A stretch of DNA of 64,000 nt from Candidatus Brocadia sp. (lineage in GTDB: Bacteria > Planctomycetota > Brocadiia > Brocadiales > Brocadiaceae). The stretch spans positions 62,001-126,000 of the forward strand of contig SOEU01000001.1 in NCBI GenBank assembly GCA_021646415.1, written 5' to 3'. Positions 1 to 9,697 of this stretch are shown piece by piece (the first letter of the stretch is position 1; the number at the start of each line of letters is the position of its first letter). Under the pieces are notes generated by a model. It worked only from the letters and a program-made list of their open reading frames with translations, did no database searches and was not told the DNA's origin. A program made the translations under genes and the position numbers.

Positions 1-3000
1 GAGAATGACGTTTCTGTCTTCTCCGTTTGAAGTAGGAATTTCACTATTACCGGGTGGTATTGACTGTACGGACGTATTGCTATATGTCCCTGCGGTTTGT
101 CCATGCCTTGCTTGTGTCTTCTCACGAAGGGGACGAACCCGGCTGCCATCAACCAGCAAGGTTGTTAGTGGGAGCGGCTGTTCCCTTGTATCTTCGACGA
201 GTGCGTCGAGTTTGAGCTGACGTACCTCCCTCCCCTGGTAGAGGCGATCGAGCTGGAGATGCACTCCGTGAACCACTAGTTGACCTAATGCGTGTAGAAG
301 CTGAATGATGCCTGACCGACCAGGTACATTTAATGCCACGGCTAGATAGGATTGTCCATCAAGAATTTGATGCGTCAGCCCCGTGAGCACATTGCGCGGT
401 CCAACTTCAATAAAGATACGGGCACCGGCACGGTACATTGCCCAGATTTCACCTGCAAACTCTACCGGTTGTACCAGATGTTTACTCAGAAGGGAGGTAA
501 TGTCCTCTGGGCGCTGAGGATAAGGTTCTGATGTGGTGTTGGAAAAGACATCCAGCTTAGGAGTAGCGACTTCAATGGTTGAGAGGAACTCTGCCAGTCG
601 ATCCCGTGCCGGAGCCATCAGCGGCGAATGAAATGCACAGGAAACGGGTATGGAACGGGTCCGTATTCCCTGCGCTTCAAGACGTTTCACAGCCTCTTCT
701 ATGCCTGGTCTTGTTCCGGAAATGATCGTTTGTTTCGGGGCGTTAAGATTGGCAACCCATACACCCTCAACTGACGATATGATCTCTTTGACTTTCCCAT
801 GCTCTGCATCTACGGCAACCATCGTTCCGAGGTCTTGTCCTGCCATTTCCGTGATGAATCGTCCCCTTGCCTCAGAGAGGGTGTACAATACCTCTTCACT
901 GAAAACCCCGGCAGTACATAATGCAACATACTCACCGTAGCTGTGCCCGGCGACCATGTTCGGCTTGATCCCAAAGGTTTGCAGCAGGTGGAATAAGCCC
1001 ATATCTGCAGCACCGAGGGCTGGCTGGGCGATGTTGGTCTTTGTAAGATCCCGCTGACAGGTTTGTTCTTCCTCCTGATTGAAGCAGGGTGGTGGAAAGA
1101 TAAAGGTGCTGAATGGACGGGGGAACCGGTCGGCCAGAGTATGGTCAGCCAGTTCAAACCGCTTCCGCACTTCAGGGAACAGAATTGCCAGATCAAGAAG
1201 CATGTCGGGGTACTGGGAGCCCTGGCCGGGAAACAGGAACGCAACCTTGCTATCTCTGCCAATGGGTTCTTCGGTAAAATAGATTCCTTTTGGATCCTGG
1301 ATTTGACCACATCCCGGATTCTTTAAATTTTCTCCGGCAGAGGTTAATTTCTGCTGCAAATCATCCAGTGAGCTGGCTATAATCGCGAGCTTAAGTTCGC
1401 AGTGATCTTTCTTGGAGTGCTTCCACAAAGTATAGGCAAGATCGTGCAATGCCGGCCTGGCGCTATGCAATAATGCATGATTTAACTTGTCTATGGCTTC
1501 GATCAGTTCTTTGCGGGAATGCCCTGTCAAAAGGAAGAGTTCGCCCGGCCAACAATGGGAAACAGAATCATGGGATGAGGGTAAAAAGTTCCCGGTATAC
1601 TCCTCAATTGCGGCATGGAAGTTTGTACCTCCAAAGCCGAAGGCGCTGACACCAGCCCTGCGTGGCTGATCTGTAATTCCACTGATCCAGGGACGTGCTG
1701 CGGTATTTACATAGAAAGGGCTTCCTGTCAAAATCTGATTAGGCCGTTCAACCCCTAGGGTTGGAGGGAGTACCTTGTGATAGAGCGATAATGCAACCTT
1801 AATCAGGCTGGCTACTCCTGCCGTAGATTTTGTATGTCCGATCATTGATTTGACCGACCCGATAGCGCAACTCTGACGGGCTGCACCGGCGGCTTCAAAT
1901 ATTCCTTTGAGTGTTTCAATCTCCGCACGGTCACCAGCTACAGTTCCTGTGCCATGTGCTTCGATCAGGCCGACGGTTGCCGGAGAAAAACCGGCCTTTT
2001 CGTATGCCCGCCTCAATGCTAATGCCTGCCCCTCAGGGCGTGGGGCTGTTAATCCCTTGTCACGCCCGTCACTGGAACCCGAAACGGCTTTGATCACTGC
2101 ATAGATTCGATCCCCGTCCCGTTCAGCGTCGGATAAGCGCTTTAAGACGAGGATGGCAATTCCTTCGCTGATTACAATGCCATCGGCACCTTCATCGAAG
2201 GTCCGGCATCGTCCGCGCGGTGAGAGCGCCTGGGTCTTGCTGAAGCAGAGATAAGAAAAGGGGTTTTGCAGCGTATCAGTCCCGCCCACAATCACCATGT
2301 CGCTGGTTTCATTTTCAAGCTCCCTGAGTGCCAAATACACTGCTGCCAGAGAGGAGGCACATGCCGCATCTACCGTGTAGTTAACTCCGCCAAAGTCAAA
2401 ACGGTTAGCTACCCGGCCAGCAGTTACATTGAGGAGGATACCTGCAAAGGAGTCTTCTGTCCATTCCGGAAGTTTGGACAGGGCTTCCGGTGGGATGTTT
2501 TTCATGAACATGGGTAAATTGGAGCGAAAAGAGTACTGTTGTCCCAGATCAGAGAGACCACCGCTTGAGCCGAGAATTACCGATGTCCTTTCCCGATGAA
2601 ACGGACGATTTGCATATCCTGCGTCTTCGATTGCTTTTTGAACCACTTCGAGCGTAAGTAATTGAAGCGGTTCTATGGAGGACAGGGTATTGGGTGGCAT
2701 CCCATATTTGGTCGGATTAAACGGAACAGGGTCGATGAATCCGCCCCATTTGGAATAGACCTTATCACGGACATTACGATCGGGATCGAAGTAGAGTTGC
2801 CAATCCCATCGGTCCTTTGGAACTTCGGTAATTGCATCAACCTTATTCAGGATATTTTCCCAATAGGTTGTTAAGCTACCCGCTTTTGGTAATATGCATG
2901 CCATGCCGATAATCGCAACGTCGCTGGGTTTTGCCTTTCGGTGGGTCAAAGCCCGGGGGGGCTGAAACTCTGCCAACTCTGCCAGTCGTTCAGAACTTTT

Positions 3001-5016
3001 GACCGAGACCTCGTGATGAATCTCTTTAACCGTGCAGGTGCGATCGCGGAGTGCTGCAAGCTGACCGATCATATACATGCCCTGATTATGCTGTTCCTCC
3101 GCGCTTAACATGATATATTTCGATACCCCTCCATCCTGTCCTGATCGTTGATTACGGATAACACCTTTAGAGGCGGCCCGCAACCGGCCGAGATTGAGTT
3201 CTTCGAGGGTATTGCGGATTTTTTCAACTGATGCCCCCTCAGCAGACAGGCGTAACTTTTCCTGAGCGAATATCTTGGTATAGGGTGTATCGACGCAGCG
3301 GGTGGCGTGGCCCGGTCCGCTCTCCATGAGAGTGGTTTTGGTGCACCGGATTGCCTCCTCCTGGAAGGACTTGACAATGGCTCCGGTAGCCACCGCTTCC
3401 TCAGTAAATAGGTAGGCTGTACCAAGGAGAACACCGATCTTTCCTCCTCGTTCGGCCAAAGGGGCTGCCATAGTTGCTACCATGGAAGCGGAAAGTGAAT
3501 CATGAATACCCCCCGCAAAGAGGACGTGGCAGTTCGCCATATCTTTTTCGTGTAATGACTCTATAAGTATGTCGATCATTGGATTCCACAATACAAAGCT
3601 TGACCGTGGTCCCACATGGCCGCCGCACTCGCGCCCTTCAAAGATGAAACGGCGTACCCCGTTTTCAATGAACATCCTGAGTAACCCGGGTGATGGGACA
3701 TGCAGGTAAGCATGAATACCCTCCTTTTCGAGGGCATGGGACTGGTCAGGCCTTCCTCCGGCAATGATCGCAAAAGGTGGTTTGTACGTTCTGATGACAT
3801 CCAATTGTCTCTGAAGGAGGTCCGGTGATATGAATCCCAGTATACCTACTCCCCAGGGTTTGTTACCAAGCAGCCTTTTCGTTTCTTTGAGCATATCCTT
3901 AATCTCCTGTGCATCCAGCATGGAGATAGCAAGGAAAGGCAATGCCCCTTCTTCTGCCACACGGGCAGCGAATGCGGGTGTGTCAGAAATCCTGGCCATT
4001 GGGCCCTGGACAATCGGGTGGCGCGTGCCATGGGAGCGGGCCAGCGGAGATCCCTCGTCAAGGGGACGGAGTGTCTTTGCGGTCCTGATATGCGCGGCAA
4101 TTGTCTGTCGGAATCCATCCAATACCCCTCCCACGGTATGGAATCGTTGGGCAAGTGATACGGCGAAGGCTGCGTCCTGACCGAGAAGCCAGATGTGTTG
4201 CCCCGGATCACCCCACCCTGCTCGTTTCTTGATCTCCGGGCGCAAAACAGCAAGAACTTCTGATCCGGGACGAGTGTCTGTAGCAAGGATATTTACTATC
4301 CCGGATAAATCCTGGAGGACGGGTAGTCCCGAACGGGAGTAAACCCGGCAGACCCCGCCTGTCTCATTTCCCATGCAGATTGTTTCGCTACCGTCCATAT
4401 GAGCTATGACAGTTTTAACTGTTTCCGGGAGGGGGGACTCGCGGGTTAATGCAAGCTGTATATCCAAAACCACACCTGCGGCTCCCGCAGCATAGCAAGC
4501 CGCTGCCGTGTGCGGTCCGATGCCTCCCTGGACCCAGACAGGCAATGACATATTCTTCAATAATTGCTGAAGGAGTATGAAACTTGTTTCTTCCCCAACC
4601 CACCCCCCGGCCTCGTTTCCCTTGGCAATGAACCCATTTACTCCTACAGCATTTCCAAGGCGTGCCTGATCAAGGGAGGTTACTTCCAGGAGGACAGTAA
4701 TATTTTTGAGCTTGAGGAGTTGTACCTGTTTATTGAGTAATTCAGGATTATCACTGGTCAGAATGGCAATATCAACCTGCCCGGGAAGTTTGGATATTAT
4801 ACTGGTTACAAAAGGGTCATCTCCACTGTAGAGTTTAATACCACAACCCTTTTTGGCATACCGGGTCAGCTTTGAAATGGTATTCAGTGCTTCTTGATCG
4901 TTGTTCGTGTATTCAAGGTCTATTATCCCAATTTCTCCGGCCCTGCTGGCGGCAATTGCGATGGATGAGTCTGGCAGGCAGGGGGGGGTCAATGCAATGA
5001 GTCGAAATGTTTGCAT
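1..5016 (-). CDS. PKS-like lipid/polyketide synthase with tandem N-terminal PfaD-like domains (partial)
   Basis: The frame is open from an ATG at 5016 to the window edge (at least 1,672 codons), so the C-terminus is missing. Residues 1 to about 300 resemble a nitronate monooxygenase/PfaD-type flavin TIM barrel (GNEAGGWVGEE, QGGIGPHTA). A second, better conserved copy covers about 320-650 (EGRECGGHVGPRSS). A ketosynthase follows from about residue 699, with active-site VDAACASS near 882 and the histidine motifs EAHGTGT near 1016 and KSMIGHT. An acyltransferase carries GHSYGE near 1358. This order is known from multidomain secondary-lipid and PUFA-type synthases. The product cannot be told from what is visible; ACP and any reductive domains should lie beyond the edge. 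A Wza-like gene 44 bp upstream on the same strand suggests a cell-envelope or exported lipid-linked product (inference). Confidence 0.85.
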   Translation of the reverse strand, partial: MQTFRLIALTPPCLPDSSIAIAASRAGEIGIIDLEYTNNDQEALNTISKLTRYAKKGCGIKLYSGDDPFVTSIISKLPGQVDIAILTSDNPELLNKQVQLLKLKNITVLLEVTSLDQARLGNAVGVNGFIAKGNEAGGWVGEETSFILLQQLLKNMSLPVWVQGGIGPHTAAACYAAGAAGVVLDIQLALTRESPLPETVKTVIAHMDGSETICMGNETGGVCRVYSRSGLPVLQDLSGIVNILATDTRPGSEVLAVLRPEIKKRAGWGDPGQHIWLLGQDAAFAVSLAQRFHTVGGVLDGFRQTIAAHIRTAKTLRPLDEGSPLARSHGTRHPIVQGPMARISDTPAFAARVAEEGALPFLAISMLDAQEIKDMLKETKRLLGNKPWGVGILGFISPDLLQRQLDVIRTYKPPFAIIAGGRPDQSHALEKEGIHAYLHVPSPGLLRMFIENGVRRFIFEGRECGGHVGPRSSFVLWNPMIDILIESLHEKDMANCHVLFAGGIHDSLSASMVATMAAPLAERGGKIGVLLGTAYLFTEEAVATGAIVKSFQEEAIRCTKTTLMESGPGHATRCVDTPYTKIFAQEKLRLSAEGASVEKIRNTLEELNLGRLRAASKGVIRNQRSGQDGGVSKYIMLSAEEQHNQGMYMIGQLAALRDRTCTVKEIHHEVSVKSSERLAELAEFQPPRALTHRKAKPSDVAIIGMACILPKAGSLTTYWENILNKVDAITEVPKDRWDWQLYFDPDRNVRDKVYSKWGGFIDPVPFNPTKYGMPPNTLSSIEPLQLLTLEVVQKAIEDAGYANRPFHRERTSVILGSSGGLSDLGQQYSFRSNLPMFMKNIPPEALSKLPEWTEDSFAGILLNVTAGRVANRFDFGGVNYTVDAACASSLAAVYLALRELENETSDMVIVGGTDTLQNPFSYLCFSKTQALSPRGRCRTFDEGADGIVISEGIAILVLKRLSDAERDGDRIYAVIKAVSGSSDGRDKGLTAPRPEGQALALRRAYEKAGFSPATVGLIEAHGTGTVAGDRAEIETLKGIFEAAGAARQSCAIGSVKSMIGHTKSTAGVASLIKVALSLYHKVLPPTLGVERPNQILTGSPFYVNTAARPWISGITDQPRRAGVSAFGFGGTNFHAAIEEYTGNFLPSSHDSVSHCWPGELFLLTGHSRKELIEAIDKLNHALLHSARPALHDLAYTLWKHSKKDHCELKLAIIASSLDDLQQKLTSAGENLKNPGCGQIQDPKGIYFTEEPIGRDSKVAFLFPGQGSQYPDMLLDLAILFPEVRKRFELADHTLADRFPRPFSTFIFPPPCFNQEEEQTCQRDLTKTNIAQPALGAADMGLFHLLQTFGIKPNMVAGHSYGEYVALCTAGVFSEEVLYTLSEARGRFITEMAGQDLGTMVAVDAEHGKVKEIISSVEGVWVANLNAPKQTIISGTRPGIEEAVKRLEAQGIRTRSIPVSCAFHSPLMAPARDRLAEFLSTIEVATPKLDVFSNTTSEPYPQRPEDITSLLSKHLVQPVEFAGEIWAMYRAGARIFIEVGPRNVLTGLTHQILDGQSYLAVALNVPGRSGIIQLLHALGQLVVHGVHLQLDRLYQGREVRQLKLDALVEDTREQPLPLTTLLVDGSRVRPLREKTQARHGQTAGTYSNTSVQSIPPGNSEIPTSNGEDRNVIL

Positions 5017-5059
5017 AGTATATTTCTCACGACTAAAAGAGTTTTTAATATGGAAGATA

Positions 5060-5830
5060 CTAAGGTGGTGAGATTACGATAGGTGTCCGTGAGACGTCTA
5101 TTCTTCCATGAAAAACCTCTTCGTCTATGCGGTCGCCCAAAAGGATGCCTTGTTCAGTCCATGCAAGAGGTCGGACAATATTCTCAAAGTGCTTGAAGAA
5201 TCGATCAACATCAGAGATAAATGTCCGCGGGACATACACGACATCCCCACTTTTTAAGAAGACATTTTGGGATAAATCTCCCTGTGCGAAGGTCTTTTTT
5301 AAATCAAGCCTCTTCAAATCAGGTTTTTCAGGCCCGCCTCTGATTAGTACGACACTGCTATACTTTCCATCAAGGGTGTATCCACCTGCCTTTGCGATTG
5401 CTTCAATTATGGTTGTTGGTGTATCAATCTGATATACCCCGGGGCTGTGAACTTCTCCCAAAACGAAAATCTTCTGGCCCTTAAATGACGTAATTTCTAA
5501 ACTTACCAGGGGATCTACAAGGTAAACGGAAAGGGACTCTTTAATTGTCTTCCGAAGCTGGTGTATGCTCGTACCCTTTGTGTGAATTTCGCCAATGAGA
5601 GGAAATGTGTTTATTCCATCCGGGGGAATGCGTACTTTTTTATTAAGGTCATCATGTCTGTATACCGTCAACTCCACCTCGTCACCCACACCTAAAATGA
5701 ATTCAGATACAACTACATCTTTTTCAGTCTCAGAAGGTTTTGCGTCGACTTCGTCCTTCGTCGGTTTCTGCGTTGTGGCACATGAAACGGCTATCAAAAA
5801 GATTAGACAGACAAAGATTACTCGCTTCAT
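5060..5830 (-). CDS. Polysaccharide export (Wza-like) lipoprotein
   Basis: An exported outer-membrane-type protein of the polysaccharide biosynthesis/export family. The start is placed at the ATG at 5830, which gives MKRVIFVCLIFLIAVSC, a signal sequence ending in a lipobox cysteine. A start 14 codons further upstream is open but would put a charged stretch before the signal. After the lipid attachment site comes the export domain (GVGDEVELTVYRHDDLNKKVRIPPDG), then one SLBB-like segment (KIFVLGEVHSPGVYQIDTPT). The protein is about 256 residues, shorter than E. coli Wza, so it probably lacks the C-terminal helix barrel. It lies directly upstream of the PKS-like gene, apparently in one transcript. 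A homologous but distinct gene sits at 40615-41301. Confidence 0.85.
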   Translation of the reverse strand: MKRVIFVCLIFLIAVSCATTQKPTKDEVDAKPSETEKDVVVSEFILGVGDEVELTVYRHDDLNKKVRIPPDGINTFPLIGEIHTKGTSIHQLRKTIKESLSVYLVDPLVSLEITSFKGQKIFVLGEVHSPGVYQIDTPTTIIEAIAKAGGYTLDGKYSSVVLIRGGPEKPDLKRLDLKKTFAQGDLSQNVFLKSGDVVYVPRTFISDVDRFFKHFENIVRPLAWTEQGILLGDRIDEEVFHGRIDVSRTPIVISPP

Positions 5831-6253
5831 CAACAGGTACCAATGCGTTTTATACTGATCATTACGTGTCACGAATGCGGATTCTTTCCATAAATCAGGG
5901 TATCAGAACGTTTATAAATCTTAGGGAAAGTTTTTAGTAAATGCAAGGTTTTTTTGCGTATCCAGAAACATTACCTCCATTCCGGACAGGTCGGAAGTAT
6001 TTTGAGTTGTTTCGTGCTAATATTCATTTGTAGTGTTATTTCCTGCTGCTATGCCATATTGAGTAGTATTAATCAGGTGGAATTACACTCTTTTCTTCAT
6101 AAATAATATAGTAAAATATTTAACTCTTCAAAAATGACTTGAATTCTAAAATTATTTCAGTATATAAAGGAGTAATATCTCGAGTTTTTCAGGGTGTATT
6201 ATTAAAAAGTCAACTTTATATTACTTCATACATAAAATTTGAGGTGAATGCTC
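5831..6253. other. Intergenic region upstream of the Wza/PKS transcript
   Basis: AT-rich sequence between the minus-strand Wza-like gene and a small plus-strand gene. It presumably carries the divergent promoters. I see no convincing sigma-70 box pair, RNA gene or repeat in it. Confidence 0.4.
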
Positions 6254-6448
6254 ATGTTTGAGCCAGTAGTATATTGTTCTTGTGGGAATCTAAAAGAATA
6301 TGGAGGCAATTGGCAAATAACATCTCGTTCTTTTAAAGAGGCATTTATGCTGCTTAAAGAGAGCGGGTCTCTTATTTCAAAAGAAAGATGTCCCATCTGT
6401 AGATGTATAGATGCGGGAGAAATTTTATTATCTCTGAAAAATCTTTAA
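6254..6448 (+). CDS. Small Cys-rich protein, possible zinc ribbon
   Basis: A 64-codon reading frame. GAGGTG at 6241-6246 sits 7 nt before the ATG at 6254, so that start is preferred over the ATG at 6248. The product MFEPVVYCSCGN... carries a CxC pair near the N-terminus and CPICRC near the middle, a spacing that suggests a small metal-binding fold. I do not recognise a family. It has no obvious operon partner; the hydrogenase operon starts 250 bp downstream behind a MITE-like element. The good Shine-Dalgarno and the paired cysteines argue for a real gene, but its short length leaves doubt. Confidence 0.5.
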   Translation: MFEPVVYCSCGNLKEYGGNWQITSRSFKEAFMLLKESGSLISKERCPICRCIDAGEILLSLKNL

Positions 6449-6527
6449 AAAGGTTGGCAGTTAAAGAATAGCTCGCTGACAGCTTTAGACTTAACTAATT
6501 GATTTTTAATTATTATTAGATAAAATG

Positions 6528-6662
6528 TGACAGATTAGTTTTTGAAAAAACACCTGTAGTTAAAAAATGCTTTTACGGCAGTATGTAGTAGCAATTCATG
6601 AATTGCCACTATCGTACATGAAAACCACAGTATTATTGGAATTTTTCAAAACTAAACTGTTG
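6528..6662. repeat. MITE-like element, family B, copy 1
   Basis: About 135 bp bounded by imperfect inverted repeats (TGACAGATTAGTTTTTGAAA at the left; the reverse complement of the right end reads CAACAGTTTAGTTTTGAAAA). The centre is a palindrome around GGCAATTCATGAATTGCC at about 6590-6610. A second copy with the same ends and core lies at 59405-59538. There is no coding capacity. It lies just upstream of hyfB and may sit in that operon's promoter region. Confidence 0.75.
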
Positions 6663-6699
6663 CGATGAGACATTCATCTATTTGTGAAAACCTTGGATA

Positions 6700-8742
6700 A
6701 TGCACACTATGATTGAGCATCTATTTGTTCTATCTATCATTCTGTTTGCGCTCGGTTCGCTGTTTGCCTTATGTTTCTATAGATGGCAAATGCTGGGAAA
6801 TTACCTATCGCTTATTTTGGCGGCCATTGCTTCCTGTGTTAACATTGCGATAGCCACATCGGTATTATTCAACCACTCTGCCGTACGGTTCAATTTTCTT
6901 TTATACCACGCCATTATTAAATATAGTTTTTTAATAGATTCGCTCTCTGCAATTTTTATCCTTGCCATATCTGTTATTAGTTTTATAGCTTCCATCTATT
7001 CTCTTGGATATACAAAGTTATACGTCAATAAGCGGGACACGCGGTTTTTGGGTTTTCATTTCAACGTCTTTCTTTTGGCCATGGTCCTTGTGGTAACTGC
7101 AAATAATGCCTTGGTATTTATGATCGTATGGGAGCTTATGACGCTGGTTTCGTTTTTCCTTGTCATTTTTGAATACGAAAATCCCTTTCATAGAAAGGCC
7201 GGTTTTGTCTATCTCTTCATGTCTTATATTTGTGCAGTATTTATCTCCGTTGCCTTTTTCATTATGTTTTCGTATGTAAAGACATGGACGTTTGACTTTG
7301 ACAGTTTCAGATATGCCGGAGACGTTATGCCGGCTATATGCAAAAATATTGTTTTTTTCCTGGTGCTCATTGGTTTTGGTATCAAAGCCGGTATTTTCCC
7401 CTTGCATCTCTGGCTCCCTTTGGCGCACCCCGCAGCGCCCAGCAATGTGTCTATGGTCATGTCAGGCGTGATGATTAAAACAGCCATCTATGGTTTTATC
7501 CGGTTCTACTTTGAATTCCTTACACCATGTCCTCCCTGGTGGGGGATTATTATTCTCATTATCGGCGCTTCATCGGCGGTATTAGGTATCCTGTATGCTC
7601 TTATGGAGAAAGATATTAAGACTTTACTTGCATATAGTAGTGTTGAAAATATCGGTATCATCCTTATTGGTATTGGGTTGTCAATGATCTTTAAATCATA
7701 TAATCTCATGGCATTATCATCTCTTGCAATGGTTGCAGGTCTCTACCACATGTTGAATCATGCGGTATTTAAGTCGTTACTTTTTGGTTGCGCCGGGAAT
7801 ATCTATTACTCAACACATACGAGGAATATAGAACAACTTGGCGGTTTGATCAAACGATTACAGATAACAGCTCCTTTATTCCTGGTAGGTGCCTTAGCTA
7901 TTTCAGCAATTCCTCCCCTCAATGGGTTCATGAGCGAGTGGCTTGTTTTTCAATCATTGTTAAATGGCTTTAACATACCATCGGTAATCGTAAAGGTACT
8001 AACTGCTATTTGTGGCGCTGCTGTCGCCTTGACGGGGGCGCTGGTTGCCACCTGTTTTGTTAAGGCATTTGGGATTTCATTCCTTGCTTTGCCGCGTTCT
8101 GAACATGCACGACATGCCAGGGAAGTCCCTGTTATTATGTATGTAAGTATGGGACTTCTGGCCGGGCTATGTGTATTTCTGGGGCTTTTTCCTGCAAAAA
8201 TTATGATGACCATTAATCATGTCAATACCGAATTGTTAGGCGTGAATATTGCGAAGGCAATTACTTCATATGATTGGTTGCAGATGAAGACCCTCCAGAC
8301 CAATTTTTCTGAGATATCGCCAAAAAGCGCCACTGTTTTTGGCTTAATGCTTTTAGCAGTTACCGTTGGGGCAATGACTTTAATAAATCCAGGTTTTACA
8401 AAGAAGATGTATGAGACCTGGACGTGTGGAATATCTCCGGAACCAAGATTTGGGTACACGGCAACGGCTTTTTCTAAACCGTTCAGGATTATTTTCAGTA
8501 ACTTATATAGACCTCGCCTTGAGATAAAGACTACGTACTCTGTACCTAAGTATTTTGTAAAGTCTATAATGTATATTTCTGAGATAACGCCCATATTTGA
8601 AAAATATTTCTATGCCCCCCTTTCAAAATATGTTTTAAGCATATCAAATAAGGTAAGATGGATACATACCGGGAGCGTTCATATCTATCTTGTCTATATT
8701 TTTATCACCTTATTAATCTCGATGTTGGTTATTAGATGGTAG
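6700..8742 (+). CDS. hyfB: Hydrogenase-4 subunit B-like antiporter subunit (HyfB/HycC, NuoL-like)
   Basis: A 680-residue polytopic membrane protein of the NuoL/MrpA family, close to the size of E. coli HyfB. The Proton_antipo_M core is clear: MIVWELMTLVSFFLV near residue 143, GIKAGIFPLHLWLPLAHPAA near 227 with a conserved lysine, and SGVMIKTAIYGFIRF near 255 with a second lysine. It should be a proton-translocating arm of the membrane hydrogenase encoded downstream. The ATG at 6700 has only a weak upstream GGA; the ATG at 6709 is an alternative. It is the first gene of a tightly packed operon: the next start is 11 bp after its stop. Confidence 0.9.
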   Translation: MHTMIEHLFVLSIILFALGSLFALCFYRWQMLGNYLSLILAAIASCVNIAIATSVLFNHSAVRFNFLLYHAIIKYSFLIDSLSAIFILAISVISFIASIYSLGYTKLYVNKRDTRFLGFHFNVFLLAMVLVVTANNALVFMIVWELMTLVSFFLVIFEYENPFHRKAGFVYLFMSYICAVFISVAFFIMFSYVKTWTFDFDSFRYAGDVMPAICKNIVFFLVLIGFGIKAGIFPLHLWLPLAHPAAPSNVSMVMSGVMIKTAIYGFIRFYFEFLTPCPPWWGIIILIIGASSAVLGILYALMEKDIKTLLAYSSVENIGIILIGIGLSMIFKSYNLMALSSLAMVAGLYHMLNHAVFKSLLFGCAGNIYYSTHTRNIEQLGGLIKRLQITAPLFLVGALAISAIPPLNGFMSEWLVFQSLLNGFNIPSVIVKVLTAICGAAVALTGALVATCFVKAFGISFLALPRSEHARHAREVPVIMYVSMGLLAGLCVFLGLFPAKIMMTINHVNTELLGVNIAKAITSYDWLQMKTLQTNFSEISPKSATVFGLMLLAVTVGAMTLINPGFTKKMYETWTCGISPEPRFGYTATAFSKPFRIIFSNLYRPRLEIKTTYSVPKYFVKSIMYISEITPIFEKYFYAPLSKYVLSISNKVRWIHTGSVHIYLVYIFITLLISMLVIRW

Positions 8743-8752
8743 GATATCTGCC

Positions 8753-9691
8753 TTGATTCAGCTTATTATACTTCCCATTCTCCAGATTGTTGTTATTGTA
8801 GGATTGTCTCCCCTTGTCAAAGGATTTATTAATAAAATAGAGGCCCGTTTTCAGTGCCGGAGAGGCCCGAGCTTATTTCAGCCGTATTACAACCTCACGA
8901 AGCTTTTTCGGAAAGATGCTGTGGTATCAGAAACGGCGTCATGGATCTTCATGGCCACCCCATATGTGACCTTTATATCTATTCTGATTATTGCGCTCCT
9001 GGTTCCCGTTCTTTCTTCAACCGTTCCTGCAAATTTTACGGGCGATGTCATTCTTGTTATCTACCTTTTTGCATTGGGAAGATTTTTTCTCGCACTTTCT
9101 TCCCTTGATACCGGCAGTGCGTTTGGGGGTATGGGGGGGAGTCGTGAGATGACAATCTCTTCTATGGCTGAACCTGCCATGATGCTTTCTGTTTTTACCG
9201 TTGCTATTATTAATGGTTCTACCAATTTAAGCAGTATTACCCAGGCCATGCTGAGTTACAAATTACTGAGTCCCTCGCTCTTCTTATCCCTCGCCGCCCT
9301 TGCCATTGTAATTATTGCGGAAGCAGGGAGGATTCCCGTTGATAATCCATTTACCCATTTAGAATTGACGATGATTCACGAGGGAATGATACTTGAATTT
9401 TCTGGACGGTATCTTGCTTTGATCGAATGGGCATCCTGCATGAAATTGCTCATATTGTTAACGATCCTTGTAAATACCTTTTTGCCGTGGGGTGTTGCTT
9501 CTGGTCTTACATTCCCAGGATTGATTATTTCTTTTGCATTATATGTGGTCAAGATTGGATTTTTTGCGCTTCTTATTGCCATTGTTGAATCTTCTTTCGC
9601 GAAGGCGCGATTATTCCGTATACCAAACCTGTTAGGGACTTCATTTATTTTGGCGGTGCTTGCGATTATTACTCATTATGTTGTGGGTTGA
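8753..9691 (+). CDS. hyfC: Hydrogenase-4 subunit C-like (HyfC/HycD, NuoH-like) membrane anchor
   Basis: A 312-residue protein of the NuoH/HycD family. Signature features are IEARFQCRRGPSLFQPYYNLTKLF near the N-terminus, GSREMTISSMAEPAMM in the middle, and AEAGRIPVDNPFTHLELTMIHEG near residue 180-205, the charged segment that contacts the quinone/hydrogenase module. In this family the subunit anchors the peripheral NiFe module to the antiporter subunits. The start is a TTG at 8753, with GGATA a few bases upstream. Length matches E. coli HyfC. It is part of the hyf operon. Confidence 0.9.
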   Translation: MIQLIILPILQIVVIVGLSPLVKGFINKIEARFQCRRGPSLFQPYYNLTKLFRKDAVVSETASWIFMATPYVTFISILIIALLVPVLSSTVPANFTGDVILVIYLFALGRFFLALSSLDTGSAFGGMGGSREMTISSMAEPAMMLSVFTVAIINGSTNLSSITQAMLSYKLLSPSLFLSLAALAIVIIAEAGRIPVDNPFTHLELTMIHEGMILEFSGRYLALIEWASCMKLLILLTILVNTFLPWGVASGLTFPGLIISFALYVVKIGFFALLIAIVESSFAKARLFRIPNLLGTSFILAVLAIITHYVVG

Positions 9692-9697
9692 TTTGCT

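Noticed and set aside
810-1310. 166-codon minus-strand frame inside the PKS gene
   Set aside because: It is in a different frame from the continuous PKS reading, which carries intact acyltransferase motifs across this stretch.
5060-5872. Start of the Wza-like gene at 5872
   Set aside because: Would place 14 polar residues before the lipoprotein signal; the ATG at 5830 gives a normal signal.
7018-7428. 136-codon frame antisense to hyfB
   Set aside because: Composition is that of a reverse reading of a membrane gene; hyfB on the other strand is well supported.
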